A stretch of DNA of 64,000 bases, taken from assembly GCA_026645735.1 (NCBI GenBank), contig JAPKMT010000001.1, positions 1 to 64,000 of the forward strand, given 5' to 3'. The notes beneath the pieces are model-generated. The model was given only the letters and a program-made list of their open reading frames with translations. It made no database searches and was not told the origin of the DNA. Position numbers and translations under genes: made by a program. This document shows, piece by piece, positions 1-9,382 of this stretch; within the stretch, counting starts at the first letter, position 1, and the number at the start of each line of letters is the position of its first letter. The DNA comes from Flexilinea sp. GTDB taxonomy: Bacteria > Chloroflexota > Anaerolineae > Anaerolineales > Anaerolineaceae.

Positions 1-209
1 TTGTAAAGCAGCACGTACCCGCTTCCATCCCAGAATAATCCTTTGAAGCGATCGGCTTTCCGGCCGCAGAATAAAAACAGGCTGTCTTCTTCCAACGCTT
101 GCCCATATTTATTTTTTACAATCACGGCGAGACCATCGATGCCTTTTCGGATGTCCGTGTAGCCGGTTGCCACGTAAAACTGATTCATATTCTCCAATAG
201 CTTCAGCAT
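1..209 (-). CDS. tnpB: IS66 family accessory protein TnpB (Orf2), partial
   Basis: Reading from ATG at 209 gives MLKLLENMNQFYVATG, then TDIRKGIDGLAVIV and FLFCGRKADRFKGL, ending at the window edge in the frame GYVLLYK. The TDIRKGIDGL and LFLFCGR..DR.K.L blocks are diagnostic of the IS66 Orf2 family (PF05717 type). About 69 of the usual roughly 115 residues are visible. The start codon overlaps the tnpA stop (ATGCTGA), the usual translational coupling in this family. Its exact role in IS66 transposition is not settled. Confidence 0.85.
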   Translation of the reverse strand, partial: MLKLLENMNQFYVATGYTDIRKGIDGLAVIVKNKYGQALEEDSLFLFCGRKADRFKGLFWDGSGYVLLY

Positions 210-553
210 ATTTCCTTTATCGCTTTCAGCACGGATGTAATATCCGATGGTTCCGCCCCGGCCGGGATGTCCAGGATGTAACTCATATATTGGATCTGAA
301 TTCCACGCTCACTTTTTTCCTTTTTCTTCGGAAGTTCAACTCGGACGATGGCTTCATCCTGGTTTTCGTTTTCGGCAGCAGCAAGTTCCAGCGCCGCTTT
401 TCGCACTTTTTTCAGCCAATAATAATAGACATGCTCTTTTATCTCATGCCGGGCACACCACGCTTTGATTGGCAAACCACTTTCATGGCAGCTTTTGACA
501 GCGGCGGCCATTTCCTGTATCCGGTAAGTTCTTTTTGCCTCTTTTATCTCCAT
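203..553 (-). CDS. tnpA: IS66 family accessory protein TnpA (Orf1)
   Basis: A 116-residue protein with an N-terminal helix-turn-helix-like segment (residues about 8-50: RIQEMAAAVKSCHESGL, then IKAWCARHEI and YYYWLKKVR), characteristic of IS66 Orf1 proteins that bind element DNA. The C-terminal half is charged and ends in DITSVLKAIKEIC. The ATG at 553 is preceded by GAGAGGAAAGCGA, a good ribosome-binding site. The stop overlaps the tnpB start. Intact length suggests a recently active copy, though the transposase gene is outside the window. Confidence 0.85.
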   Translation of the reverse strand: MEIKEAKRTYRIQEMAAAVKSCHESGLPIKAWCARHEIKEHVYYYWLKKVRKAALELAAAENENQDEAIVRVELPKKKEKSERGIQIQYMSYILDIPAGAEPSDITSVLKAIKEIC

Positions 554-567
554 TCGCTTTCCTCTCG

Positions 568-606
568 CTTGAAAAACTCGGATTACAGTTTTTCGAGTTT
601 TTCAAG
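568..606. other. 13-bp stem hairpin in the IS66 leader
   Basis: CTTGAAAAACTCG (568-580) and CGAGTTTTTCAAG (594-606) form a perfect 13-bp stem around a 13-base loop. It lies 15 bases upstream of the tnpA start, inside the element. A structure here could reduce read-through transcription or sequester the leader; this role is inference. Confidence 0.55.
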
Positions 607-880
607 ATGTTTTTACTGATGAGAGGATTATCCGTTATTGATCAGAGGTTTTCAATCCGTCTTCTTATTGACCGCTTACGGTTTTCGGGGCACTTTGTAG
701 TCTATGTCAAAAATCAGAATCTACCTCAAAAATTCATTTTTTAAAGTTCAGTCCGATAAGTTTTTTTATAATTTAAAAGCGGTTTTGAGAGTTAAACCAG
801 ATTTACTTATCTTTGATTTTCCTTGGTATGGAGTTAATAGTTACCCAAGATTTCTACTATTACCTTCGATTCTCCAGACT

Positions 881-1834
881 TTATCCCGATCTTCTTTTTA
901 TTATACACATGTAAAATAACTTAACAAGTTTTGCAAGTAATAGAAATAAAAAGTCGCTTAAAACGCTCAGAATACGCATCATGACAATAAAAACCAGGAG
1001 TATCTCCCTATCCATAATAGGAGAACATAGAAATAAATTCGAGGTTTCTGTTACTCCTATACCTGCAGGAGCTATAAGCGCTACCATTCCTAATGCACCA
1101 GAAATCGTAGTTGAACCAATAATATAAATAAGTCGATCAAAATTAAGGGAAGCTCCTAGACTTACAGCAAGTATTCCCATTGATAGGCCAGAAAAAAACT
1201 TTGCAATACCTATCAACCCCACAACTCTCAGAATTGTTCCGAAATCCATGTAGTACTTTTTTGAAAGTTCCTTTTTCTTTAATACCTTATACCCGAACCT
1301 CAATACTCGATTGTAGACTGGGGGAGTAAGAAATAATAGAGAAAGTATTGAAAACACCCAAATAATAATATTTATTCGATGGTCTAGTACCATAAGATAA
1401 CTTACTGAAGACAAGAATATCAACCCAACTAACGAAGAACTGAACAATTGACAAAAAGACTCGAGTACTGCTGACATTGTTGCTGTTGAATAACTCAAAC
1501 CCTTTTCGACAGTCATACTGATTTTGCTTCCAATCCAAGTAATTTTTCCTGGAATATATCTTCCCATCCAAGACACAGAATAAATATCAATAATATCATG
1601 TATCGGAAACCTTAGTATAGAAAATTTTTTTATCAATGAATACCATGCAAATGGCATGATAAATCTGGCAACTTGAGAAACGAGAAGGGCAAGTAAAAAT
1701 AATTTCCTAGAAATATCAATTTCTTTTATCTTTTGAACATTAATACTTTTTATATATTGAGTGAGAAAGATAATAATTAGACAATAAAAAAATAATGAAA
1801 TGATTCGTTTAAAAGTAGGATTAGTATTTCTCAT
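881..1834 (-). CDS. flippase-like integral membrane protein (LPG synthase TM / UPF0104-like)
   Basis: A hydrophobic protein of about 317 residues with roughly eight membrane segments. It resembles the lysylphosphatidylglycerol-synthase transmembrane family (UPF0104, 'flippase-like domain'), for example RFIMPFAWYSLIKKF near the N-terminus and the Gly-rich stretch IGSTTISGALGMVALIAPAGIG with VTETSN near residues 255-290. The start is placed at ATG 1834 (MRNTNPTF) rather than the further-upstream in-frame codon at 1882. It then overlaps the upstream pyruvyltransferase gene by 14 bases, consistent with coupling. Members of this family often sit in polysaccharide loci and may move lipid-linked intermediates; the substrate here is unknown. 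It is the last gene of the minus-strand cluster. Confidence 0.65.
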   Translation of the reverse strand: MRNTNPTFKRIISLFFYCLIIIFLTQYIKSINVQKIKEIDISRKLFLLALLVSQVARFIMPFAWYSLIKKFSILRFPIHDIIDIYSVSWMGRYIPGKITWIGSKISMTVEKGLSYSTATMSAVLESFCQLFSSSLVGLIFLSSVSYLMVLDHRINIIIWVFSILSLLFLTPPVYNRVLRFGYKVLKKKELSKKYYMDFGTILRVVGLIGIAKFFSGLSMGILAVSLGASLNFDRLIYIIGSTTISGALGMVALIAPAGIGVTETSNLFLCSPIMDREILLVFIVMMRILSVLSDFLFLLLAKLVKLFYMCIIKRRSG

Positions 1835-2987
1835 CAGATAATAAACCCTGGAGATACAAGTTGTTTTTCTTTTCTTGTGCATTTATTAATTTTCTTTTAT
1901 TTTGGATTAATTCAATAATTCCTTCTTTATTTACCAATAATTTGTTTAGCATATGTTGAAAATCTCTAAGCGAGATTTTTTCTACCGGAATAGAGAATTC
2001 TTGAAGGCCAATGGTTTCTAGCATACCAACAACTTTTTGACTATAGGGCAAAGCAATGAATGGAATCTCAGAATTTATGCTATAGATCAAACTATGTAAA
2101 CGCATACCAATCATAAAATCACTTTTTCTGATTAATGCCATGTATTCTTCTGGAGTCATATTAGGTATATCCAGACTAATGCACATTAAAGGATCCTCAA
2201 TATTATTCATTATATCCTGGGCTATCTTTTCATCTCTTCCAGAACAGAAAGCACAAAATACAACCATTTTCTGTAGACTACTATTAACATAATTTACAAT
2301 CTCTGCGAAATTTGTTACAAATTCCTCATATTTTTTACGATCTTTTTGTAATCGAATACCAAGCTTTGTAGAAATCTTTACAGGAATAATTGGGTGTGTA
2401 TCAAACCAATGACGAACTGAGATAAAAACAAATCCTTCATGAACCCCATATTTGTTAAGAACGTATTTACAAAAAATATCGTCGGGTGGAAGATAAGAAA
2501 AAACTGGATCAGCAGTTAAAAATACATTCTCCGTGATACCTAACTCAGTTAATAACTCAACTGATTTTTTATCACGCAATGTGATAATATCAACTTTTCT
2601 AAGTAGGGAAGATATTTGCTTTTTATTAAATTTGTAATTTATTGGTCCAATGCTATTTGCATAAAGACAAGTCTTTTTCCTGAATCTTATAGCTAATCGC
2701 AATTTCGAGAGCCATCGAGTAACATTAAATATTGTAGTTTCATCCTGTAACAATCCTCCACCACCTAAAATAAAAAGGTCACACGATCTAATTAATCTGC
2801 GACAAAGTAAATATTCACTTTCGTTAAATACTTTAACTTTTGAATGCATTTCCTGAGTGTATTTTTTATCAAGGGATATTACAACAACCTCATTTTCATC
2901 AGAGATTGTTTTTAATAATGCACTAAGAATTGCTTCATCCCCAGAATTCTTTAACCCAGAAGCGCAATGAACGACAATTTTTTTCAT
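1821..2987 (-). CDS. polysaccharide pyruvyltransferase family protein (CsaB-like)
   Basis: About 388 residues matching the polysaccharide pyruvyl transferase fold (PF04230). It begins KKIVVHCASGLKNSGDEAIL, with the family's GD(E/N)AIL motif. It then has the DLFILGGGGLLQDET glycine-rich block, RDKKSVELL, and the C-terminal SDFMIGMRLHSLIYSI and PFIALPYSQKV blocks. Relatives transfer pyruvate from phosphoenolpyruvate as a ketal onto surface sugars. Other relatives act as glycosyl or amide-forming enzymes, so the acceptor is unknown. The start is taken as ATG 2987; a TTG nine bases upstream is possible. It directly follows the SGNH/radical-SAM gene. Confidence 0.8.
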   Translation of the reverse strand: MKKIVVHCASGLKNSGDEAILSALLKTISDENEVVVISLDKKYTQEMHSKVKVFNESEYLLCRRLIRSCDLFILGGGGLLQDETTIFNVTRWLSKLRLAIRFRKKTCLYANSIGPINYKFNKKQISSLLRKVDIITLRDKKSVELLTELGITENVFLTADPVFSYLPPDDIFCKYVLNKYGVHEGFVFISVRHWFDTHPIIPVKISTKLGIRLQKDRKKYEEFVTNFAEIVNYVNSSLQKMVVFCAFCSGRDEKIAQDIMNNIEDPLMCISLDIPNMTPEEYMALIRKSDFMIGMRLHSLIYSINSEIPFIALPYSQKVVGMLETIGLQEFSIPVEKISLRDFQHMLNKLLVNKEGIIELIQNKRKLINAQEKKNNLYLQGLLSDEKY

Positions 2988-2992
2988 GGAAA

Positions 2993-4726
2993 TCAACTAT
3001 GCCAAAAGTTTTCTTTTCGCAGTTTACCTTTTTTCAATAATTTGTATTTACCCACAAACCAAGCGTAGATATACTTGCCATACTTCTTTATCAAGAAGGA
3101 GTAGATGAAATGAACAAAAAACCATCGAATATTTAACCAAAAATCTTTTTTTGTTCTAAAGGGATCTGGAACTTGAACAGATTCCCTCCGTTTTTTTTCA
3201 TTTGAAAAATCAAAATATTCGAAAGGATAAATAATCTGACCATCGTCATTCTTATAGACTCCTCCCTGTCTTGCATAGTTTAGTACGTTATTACCTGTCA
3301 AGTCTTTAAATCCTAATTCAACATAATCAGCTATATCATCAACAGCAGCAAGTGGAACAAGTCCTGGAAAAGGTACTGGTTCAATGGAGAGGTTTATTTT
3401 TTCATCAAATAGATTCCCATAACTACTATCTCCAACATAACTGTCACACATTTCTATTCTTCCAATATTGTCTACAAGGATATGAGTCATACCTAACATT
3501 GTTAGCCGACCTAAGCCATTAACTTCACCTAATTGATATTTCAGATTTGCTTTATCCATATATTTTGCAACTTTTTTCCATTGTTCATCTGTATACGCAC
3601 CAGGATATTTTTTACCTTTATATAGACCTCTAAACGCTCGAATATGGACAACATATCCATTTTGTCTAAAGATATCTAAATACTTCTTCTCAAAATCATC
3701 TAATTGAGGAGGATACATAACATAAATTATGCTGGGTTCAATCCCATGTTTTCGAATATAACTACATTTTTCTAAAAATTTTTCTATTGTTATTTGTGTT
3801 GGATGAAAGGATGCATTAATATTCAAACGGCTTTCTTTGGATACTTTTGTATTTAAGAGCTTGTCTAAAGGTAAAGAAATATTTGATGTAATTTTTACTT
3901 CCCAATTTGGATGCCTACCAATCATATCAATAACGTCATAAAATTCTGATGCAATCGTTGGTTCTCCATAGGAAAGGTAAAAAACAGTTGGCATATTACC
4001 AAAATGTTTCTCAAAGGCTTTTTCCCAATCCTGTATCGTGAAGTTAAAGTGCATACCTTTATTAACACTTGTTGGCACATAACAATAAGGACATGCATAA
4101 TTGCAATGAGCATAACGTCCGTTGAATTGCCATAAAATTAGCATTTGAGTACGAATTAAAACTGGTAATATTGCAAGCGAAATTAATCGATATCCATCTG
4201 GATTTGGATGAATACTGTCTTCAAGACCAAGATATGTTTCTTTAAAATATCTCTTCCAATATTCATAAATATTAGCAATTCGTATTCCATTTGAATTACA
4301 AATCTTTAATATTACTGAATTATAGATTGATATTTCTTTGCTTTCATTTTTTCGATTTGGCTGAGAAAAACGATAGCTAATTCCATTGTTATCTGGATTT
4401 ATTGTGTTTACAATGACTCGAATATTACATTCGAGAAACTTATTGATCATTGTTTCTAAATTGTTTTCAAAAATGTTTGTTGAAATTCCCTTACGCCAGT
4501 CGTTCATTCCAAAATTTATTATGACCACGGTTGGTTTTAGATCCAGGATTTTATTTATTCTGGCTAATCCTTCATTCGAGGTTTCTCCTTCACCACCATA
4601 GTTAAAAAATAAAATGTTATAATCAATTTCGTTCTTAAATTTCTCAAATACGAGTTTTTCTAAATAAGGCGTCAACCCTTTAGCAATAGAATCTCCAAAC
4701 ACCACGATACGACTGTTTTTCTCCAT
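2993..4726 (-). CDS. SGNH/GDSL hydrolase fused to a radical SAM domain
   Basis: One uninterrupted 577-residue frame carries two enzymes. Residues about 5-190 are an SGNH/GDSL hydrolase with all blocks: VVFGDSIAKG (catalytic Ser), the glycine block near 46, NFGMND (Asn) and DSIHPNPDGY (Asp/His). From about residue 195 comes a radical SAM domain with CNYACPYCY (207-215), a CX3-type four-residue spacing then CxxC, which binds the 4Fe-4S cluster. FYLSYGEPTI follows as the GGE-like motif, with NINASFHP further on. No typical SPASM cysteine set is obvious in the tail. SGNH enzymes usually add or remove acyl groups on sugars. A radical SAM partner in the same chain is unusual, and its substrate cannot be deduced. 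The gene is packed 4 bases from its upstream GT4 neighbour. Confidence 0.8.
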   Translation of the reverse strand: MEKNSRIVVFGDSIAKGLTPYLEKLVFEKFKNEIDYNILFFNYGGEGETSNEGLARINKILDLKPTVVIINFGMNDWRKGISTNIFENNLETMINKFLECNIRVIVNTINPDNNGISYRFSQPNRKNESKEISIYNSVILKICNSNGIRIANIYEYWKRYFKETYLGLEDSIHPNPDGYRLISLAILPVLIRTQMLILWQFNGRYAHCNYACPYCYVPTSVNKGMHFNFTIQDWEKAFEKHFGNMPTVFYLSYGEPTIASEFYDVIDMIGRHPNWEVKITSNISLPLDKLLNTKVSKESRLNINASFHPTQITIEKFLEKCSYIRKHGIEPSIIYVMYPPQLDDFEKKYLDIFRQNGYVVHIRAFRGLYKGKKYPGAYTDEQWKKVAKYMDKANLKYQLGEVNGLGRLTMLGMTHILVDNIGRIEMCDSYVGDSSYGNLFDEKINLSIEPVPFPGLVPLAAVDDIADYVELGFKDLTGNNVLNYARQGGVYKNDDGQIIYPFEYFDFSNEKKRRESVQVPDPFRTKKDFWLNIRWFFVHFIYSFLIKKYGKYIYAWFVGKYKLLKKGKLRKENFWHS

Positions 4727-4729
4727 TGT

Positions 4730-5866
4730 TTATAACTCTCTCCACAAATCTTCAATAGTATTTACCATTTTATTCCAAGAAAACCTATCAGCATCTTTTC
4801 GTATATTTTCTTCAAAATTTTTTATCAGGTTTTCCTCAAAAACTTTATTTACTGCATTTGCCAATGCATGAGAATCCCGGGGCGCAACCAAAAGACCCGT
4901 TTCTCCATGCTTTATTATTTCTGATAACCCACCAACATCTGTGGCAATTATTGGTTTTCCAAAACCAAAGCATATTTGAACAACACCACTCTGTGTAGCA
5001 GAGGTGTATGGTAATACGACAAGATCGCATGCAGAAAAATATTTTTCGACCTCATTATCCGGAACATACTCAGAAATAAATCTGATATGTTTTGATAAAT
5101 TTAGTTCAACAACTTTTTCAATATATTTATTCTTATCGGTAAAGAATTCCCCAACGACTAATAATTTCAAATCATCCTGTTTGGCAATGATTTCTGGCAT
5201 TGCATCAATCAACGTCATTAAGCCCTTGTATTCGCGAATAAAACCAAAGAATAGAATAATCTTTTTTTGTGTAAGATTTAGCTGAATACGACTTTCATTT
5301 TTTGTAATAATATTTGATTTAAAAATTGAGTAGGTAGGATGAACGGCAAACCTGTAATGTGCTAATGGTTTGATCTCCAAAAGTTTATTAATATCTTCAT
5401 GTGAATGTGCTATAAATCCATCAACCAGACTAAAGAATTTACTTGCTAGTGATCGACTGAATGGAAAACTCTCATGCGGCAAGGTATTATGACAGATAGT
5501 TATCACTTTGCAATTATTTTTCTTTTTCACTAACCAAGTTAGTGTGATAAAAAGGAGAGCAAAAAAAGGATTCCACCATTGATAGATTATAAGATGTGGT
5601 TTAATTTTATTAATTCTATGTGCTGCTACAATCCAATTGATAGGATTTATGCTATGAATCCAAAATTTTGTCTTAGTAACTTTGAATAGTTGGTTTTCAA
5701 AATCTTTTTGTTTTTCTCCAGGATATAAAAAATTGGGGTATAGGTAACTAAAAGAAACCAAATCAGTGTTATATTTTTTTGATATTGTTTCATATAACAA
5801 ACTGGTATAGTGAGAAATACCTCCTCTATATGGGTAAACAGGACCAATGATAATAACATTTTTCAT
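4730..5866 (-). CDS. GT4 family glycosyltransferase
   Basis: 378 residues with the GT-B fold of glycosyltransferase family 4. The N-terminal acceptor half begins MKNVIIIGPVYPYRGGISHYT. The C-terminal donor half has KIILFFGFIREYKGLMTLIDA, then ISEYVPDNEVEKYFSACDLVVLPY and ATQSGVVQICFGFGKPIIATDVGGLSE, and ends ENIRKDADRFSWNKMV. The E-x7-E donor motif is replaced by SGVVQICFGFGKP, as in several subfamilies. The enzyme is probably cytoplasmic and adds a sugar to a lipid-linked polysaccharide intermediate. The ATG at 5866 has a weak ribosome-binding site. The 200 bases upstream are non-coding and AT-rich. Confidence 0.85.
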   Translation of the reverse strand: MKNVIIIGPVYPYRGGISHYTSLLYETISKKYNTDLVSFSYLYPNFLYPGEKQKDFENQLFKVTKTKFWIHSINPINWIVAAHRINKIKPHLIIYQWWNPFFALLFITLTWLVKKKNNCKVITICHNTLPHESFPFSRSLASKFFSLVDGFIAHSHEDINKLLEIKPLAHYRFAVHPTYSIFKSNIITKNESRIQLNLTQKKIILFFGFIREYKGLMTLIDAMPEIIAKQDDLKLLVVGEFFTDKNKYIEKVVELNLSKHIRFISEYVPDNEVEKYFSACDLVVLPYTSATQSGVVQICFGFGKPIIATDVGGLSEIIKHGETGLLVAPRDSHALANAVNKVFEENLIKNFEENIRKDADRFSWNKMVNTIEDLWREL

Positions 5867-6066
5867 GATAATCGCATTTAGCTATCACCTTAAATATATC
5901 GACATTTACTTCTCATATCCCTTATTAAATTTCGAAATCGTACAGATTAAACACTTTTACGAAAAAATGTAAGTGGTCAATAATAAAAGAGTTCAATACT
6001 TCTGTATAAAAATTATTGTACATTCGAATCATGCTTATTGCCTTCATCGTGGAAGTGATTCGAAAT

Positions 6067-7023
6067 TTATCCATGATTGTTAAGGTTGATTTCCATTTTT
6101 CTAATACGGTATTGAATATCTTCCAATAGCTTCCGATTCGCTCCAATTAAATCAGCCAGGAGGCTGATGATGCAGACAAGCGTTCCAATGATGATAAAAA
6201 TCGAGGCTAAAATGAGTGATTGAATATGGCCTCCGCCATTGTTTAGTAGCAGGAAAAATAAGAAGCGGATTCCGAGACATACACCGAGAAAGAAGAAGAT
6301 TGCACCGAGTAAACCAAAAAAGCGCAGCGGTTTATACATCATAAAAGAGCGAATAATTACAGTTGAGGACCGCTTGACATACGAACGAATGCTTTTAAAA
6401 AGTCTGGATTCGCGGGTTTGTGGATTGGTGCGAATCGGGACGAAGGTCATTGCGGTTTTCGATCGTCCAGCCTGGATGATGGTCTCCAGCGTGTAGGTCT
6501 GCTCGTTGATAACATTCATCCGTAAAGCGGCTTCACGCGACATTGCGCGGAAACCGCTGGTAGAATCCGGAATGTTCGAATTGGATGCAATTTGAACAAT
6601 CCAGCTTCCTATATGTTGTAACTTTTTTTTGCGCCAGGAAAAGTGTTCGATTTCATCTATTGGGCGTTCTCCGATGACCAAATCTGCTTTACCCTGTAGA
6701 ATAGGTTGAACTAACTTTTCTATATCAGCGCCACAATACTGATTGTCTGCATCTGTGTTAACGATTATATCGGCATTCAGATGAAGACAGGCATCCAATC
6801 CTGCCATAAATGCTCGGGCAAGACCCTTGTTTTTCTTGAAGTTCACAATATGCTGAATACCCAATTCTCGCGCCACTTCAACTGTCCGGTCAATACTGCC
6901 GTCATTAATAATCAGGTATTCAATCTCATCAATCCCTTCAATTTGTTTTGGGAGATCGACGAATGTTTTGGGGAGTGTCTCCTCTTCGTTATAGCAAGGT
7001 ATTTGAATGATGAGTTTTTTCAT
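6067..7023 (-). CDS. GT2 polyprenyl-phosphate glycosyltransferase (DPM1/GtrB-like)
   Basis: 318 residues. The N-terminal GT2 catalytic domain runs MKKLIIQIPCYNEEETLP, then IEYLIINDGSIDRTVEVA, GLARAFMAGLDACL and DIIVNTDADNQYCGADIEKLV, giving the DxD-like Asp pair. The FSWRKKKLQHIGSWIVQ and SGFRAMSREAALRMN blocks follow. Two hydrophobic segments (about 235-258 and 268-292) anchor the C-terminus, as in GtrB or dolichyl-phosphate mannose synthases. It probably charges undecaprenyl phosphate with a sugar at the inner membrane face. The GT-C transferase encoded just upstream (7057-9099) could use that product outside; this pairing is inference from adjacency. Confidence 0.85.
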   Translation of the reverse strand: MKKLIIQIPCYNEEETLPKTFVDLPKQIEGIDEIEYLIINDGSIDRTVEVARELGIQHIVNFKKNKGLARAFMAGLDACLHLNADIIVNTDADNQYCGADIEKLVQPILQGKADLVIGERPIDEIEHFSWRKKKLQHIGSWIVQIASNSNIPDSTSGFRAMSREAALRMNVINEQTYTLETIIQAGRSKTAMTFVPIRTNPQTRESRLFKSIRSYVKRSSTVIIRSFMMYKPLRFFGLLGAIFFFLGVCLGIRFLFFLLLNNGGGHIQSLILASIFIIIGTLVCIISLLADLIGANRKLLEDIQYRIRKMEINLNNHG

Positions 7024-7056
7024 TTCTAAAATTTAAAACTCCTTTTTTTTAAAAAA

Positions 7057-9099
7057 TTATTTGAGAAGTTCCATTTCTTTAATTAAGAAAGATAACTCTC
7101 TGTAATCTTGTTTTGAAATAATTTCAGTATTGCATAATATTGAAACTTCGATTGTATCACCAACAATATTATTTAATGGAATATAAAATTCCTGAAAACC
7201 ATCATGATCAATTTCGTATGTTTTTACTAGAACTTTATTTGCATATATTTTCAATTCAATCTGTTTACTATAATACAAACTTAGGCTTGGAAACCAAGTA
7301 ACAATTTTCAGTTTTTTTTCATTATTGTATTTTAAAAGATATCCTGACGATCTCTGGGCAAATTTTGCTGAATTATTCTTGTCATTAATGTAAACATTTC
7401 TAACGAAAATATTAGAATTGGGCATAGTGAAATCAATCTTATTATTATTAACTTGACTTCTCTCAATCTCTTTGAATTCTGGATATAAAAATAAGTGTCT
7501 ATAAATTATTTTGTAAATGAGGATATCTTTATTTGAAAAAACTAATTTGTTGTCATATTTGCTTAGTATTTCAATGTAGTCATCGTTTTCATTCATATTT
7601 TCAATAATTAAATAGTTCTCATTTTGAATGCCAATATTATCCTTCTTTTTGCTATCCACAATATCCCAAAAAGATCTACCAGATGCAAAAGCAACATTAG
7701 GGGCTTGCCACCATCCATATCCAAAGAATTCTGATTCTGATGGCAGAGTATAAATAAATTCGCTTGCTTCAAATATTGAAGTCTTCTTCTGTCCGTCTAT
7801 GAACGAAATTTTGTAGTTATTTGTTTTTATAATATTAACAACAGAAGTCGTTAGGAGGATCAAAGAAATTATGATTGTCGAGAAACCATACAATTTATTG
7901 GTACCTACTTTTGATCTATCCAAGATTTTTTTAATAAACATGTCAAGTGAATAAATCAAAACTACTATACAAAGTTCAAGAAGAATATAGCCATTTATAA
8001 TTCTTCTATAGTAAACTTTTTGTGTTGGAGTGATAAGAAGCCACCACCCAAAATAAGAAAGGGTTACTATAATTAAAACCATCAAATCATTGGAAAAAGG
8101 ATAGGTATCTCCATTCACAATTTTCTTTTTTCTCCAATGGATGTATATACAATATATTAAAATACAAATAAATAATAATAATAATAAAAGCAACACAAAA
8201 AGGATAATGTTCTTATTTACAATAACATATGATGATAATGAATCTAGGTGTGAAACAAATTTGTTGAAAAATCCATTAGTATCTGAGTATCCTCTTTTTA
8301 ATCCTGCTTGTAGTAGAACTGCTGTAAATTGATCAGACCACCATCTACAATAGACTTCGAAACCGAGAGAAATCAGTCTGTAAAATTCAAATATTGATAT
8401 GGGGACAAGAAATCCTAATGGTAACAAAACATATTGTTGGATATAGATCTTAACACTGAATCGTCTTTTAAAAATATAATCAAAAAAGAACACAAAAATG
8501 AAAGCTGGGATCGAAATTAGCAAGACCGTTTTGGATAAGCAACTTAATCCAATTAATATACCTGCCCAAAAAAGAAATTTTGAATTTGATTTTTTTTCAT
8601 ATTTGTGCAAAAGAATCAACGCCAATATAAAATAAGATAGTGCTGGTATTTCTCCAAATAATCCAAAGCCATAAAAATAAATCTGTGGAGTACCACAAAA
8701 AAGGAGGATAGCTAACAATATAAGATAATTATTCAAATTTATACAATACTTAAGGTAATAAACCATGAAAAATACTAATAAAATTATATATATTGCATTA
8801 ACAATTAATCCATTTTCAAATGACTCTCCAAATACTTTGAATATTAAGGCAACTGGCAATATTATTGGGCTCCCAGTTTGTATTATTCGATTGAATTCGA
8901 TAATACCAGAATAGGATGTTGCATATGCCAAATCACTAACTAAATTTTGCGCTACTTGAACATTCATTCCCCCGTCAAAAGAAAAGGTAGATGTCATGAC
9001 TACAGAAATACACTTTATAGTAAAAAAAACCAAAACAATTGAAATACAAAACATTACCGTTAGATTTACGAACTTACTATTTTTTGCTTTTAATAACAT
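7057..9099 (-). CDS. GT-C fold membrane glycosyltransferase (family 39/ArnT-like)
   Basis: About 680 residues with some 11-12 predicted membrane helices, then a soluble C-terminal region of about 230 residues. The first extracytoplasmic loop carries FSFDGGMNVQVAQNL, with an acidic residue where GT-C enzymes place their catalytic Asp; ETxALSYF-like text follows in the fourth helix region. Such enzymes take sugars from polyprenyl-phosphate donors on the outer face. The start is ATG 9099, which has AAAGGA eight bases upstream, rather than a TTG at 9123. The sequence is very AT-rich. It sits beside the GT2 donor-making enzyme. Substrate unknown. Confidence 0.65.
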   Translation of the reverse strand: MLLKAKNSKFVNLTVMFCISIVLVFFTIKCISVVMTSTFSFDGGMNVQVAQNLVSDLAYATSYSGIIEFNRIIQTGSPIILPVALIFKVFGESFENGLIVNAIYIILLVFFMVYYLKYCINLNNYLILLAILLFCGTPQIYFYGFGLFGEIPALSYFILALILLHKYEKKSNSKFLFWAGILIGLSCLSKTVLLISIPAFIFVFFFDYIFKRRFSVKIYIQQYVLLPLGFLVPISIFEFYRLISLGFEVYCRWWSDQFTAVLLQAGLKRGYSDTNGFFNKFVSHLDSLSSYVIVNKNIILFVLLLLLLLFICILIYCIYIHWRKKKIVNGDTYPFSNDLMVLIIVTLSYFGWWLLITPTQKVYYRRIINGYILLELCIVVLIYSLDMFIKKILDRSKVGTNKLYGFSTIIISLILLTTSVVNIIKTNNYKISFIDGQKKTSIFEASEFIYTLPSESEFFGYGWWQAPNVAFASGRSFWDIVDSKKKDNIGIQNENYLIIENMNENDDYIEILSKYDNKLVFSNKDILIYKIIYRHLFLYPEFKEIERSQVNNNKIDFTMPNSNIFVRNVYINDKNNSAKFAQRSSGYLLKYNNEKKLKIVTWFPSLSLYYSKQIELKIYANKVLVKTYEIDHDGFQEFYIPLNNIVGDTIEVSILCNTEIISKQDYRELSFLIKEMELLK

Positions 9100-9382
9100 G
9101 AATATTCCTTTGTGTTCTTCCAACTAATTTCTCGATTTTTATGGTTTTTATTCCATAGAAAATGAGATAATTTTTAATAAACTTAGCCAATTTACCCTTT
9201 GGCTCTTTGGATATTGTGACTAACAAAGATTTTATGAAATCCCAATACTTGGAGTAAGGTTATTAGATTCATACAAAGTACTTTCATTGCAGCAAAAACA
9301 CGACAGCTTAGGTAATTTTTTCTCATTTTCTCGTGAGATGAATTAAATCCTCATAATTGTATAATCTACATAAACCAGAAGT

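Larger units (their letters stand above)
1..680 (-). mobile_element. IS66-family insertion sequence, truncated by window edge
   Basis: The first 680 bases hold the 5' part of an IS66-type element read on the minus strand: TnpA (Orf1) followed by an overlapping TnpB (Orf2). The large transposase TnpC would lie outside the window. The probable terminal sequence is GTAAGCGGTCAA on the minus strand (plus 669-680), matching the 5'-GTAA start typical of IS66 ends. The other end is not visible, so the 8-bp target duplication expected for the family cannot be tested. It lies next to the AT-rich end of the polysaccharide cluster. The family call is firm; the exact outer boundary is inferred. Confidence 0.75.

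Noticed and set aside
5925..6146. 73-codon frame downstream of the GT2 gene
   Set aside because: It overlaps the GT2 coding region, has no ribosome site or domain, and is likely a shadow plus spacer.
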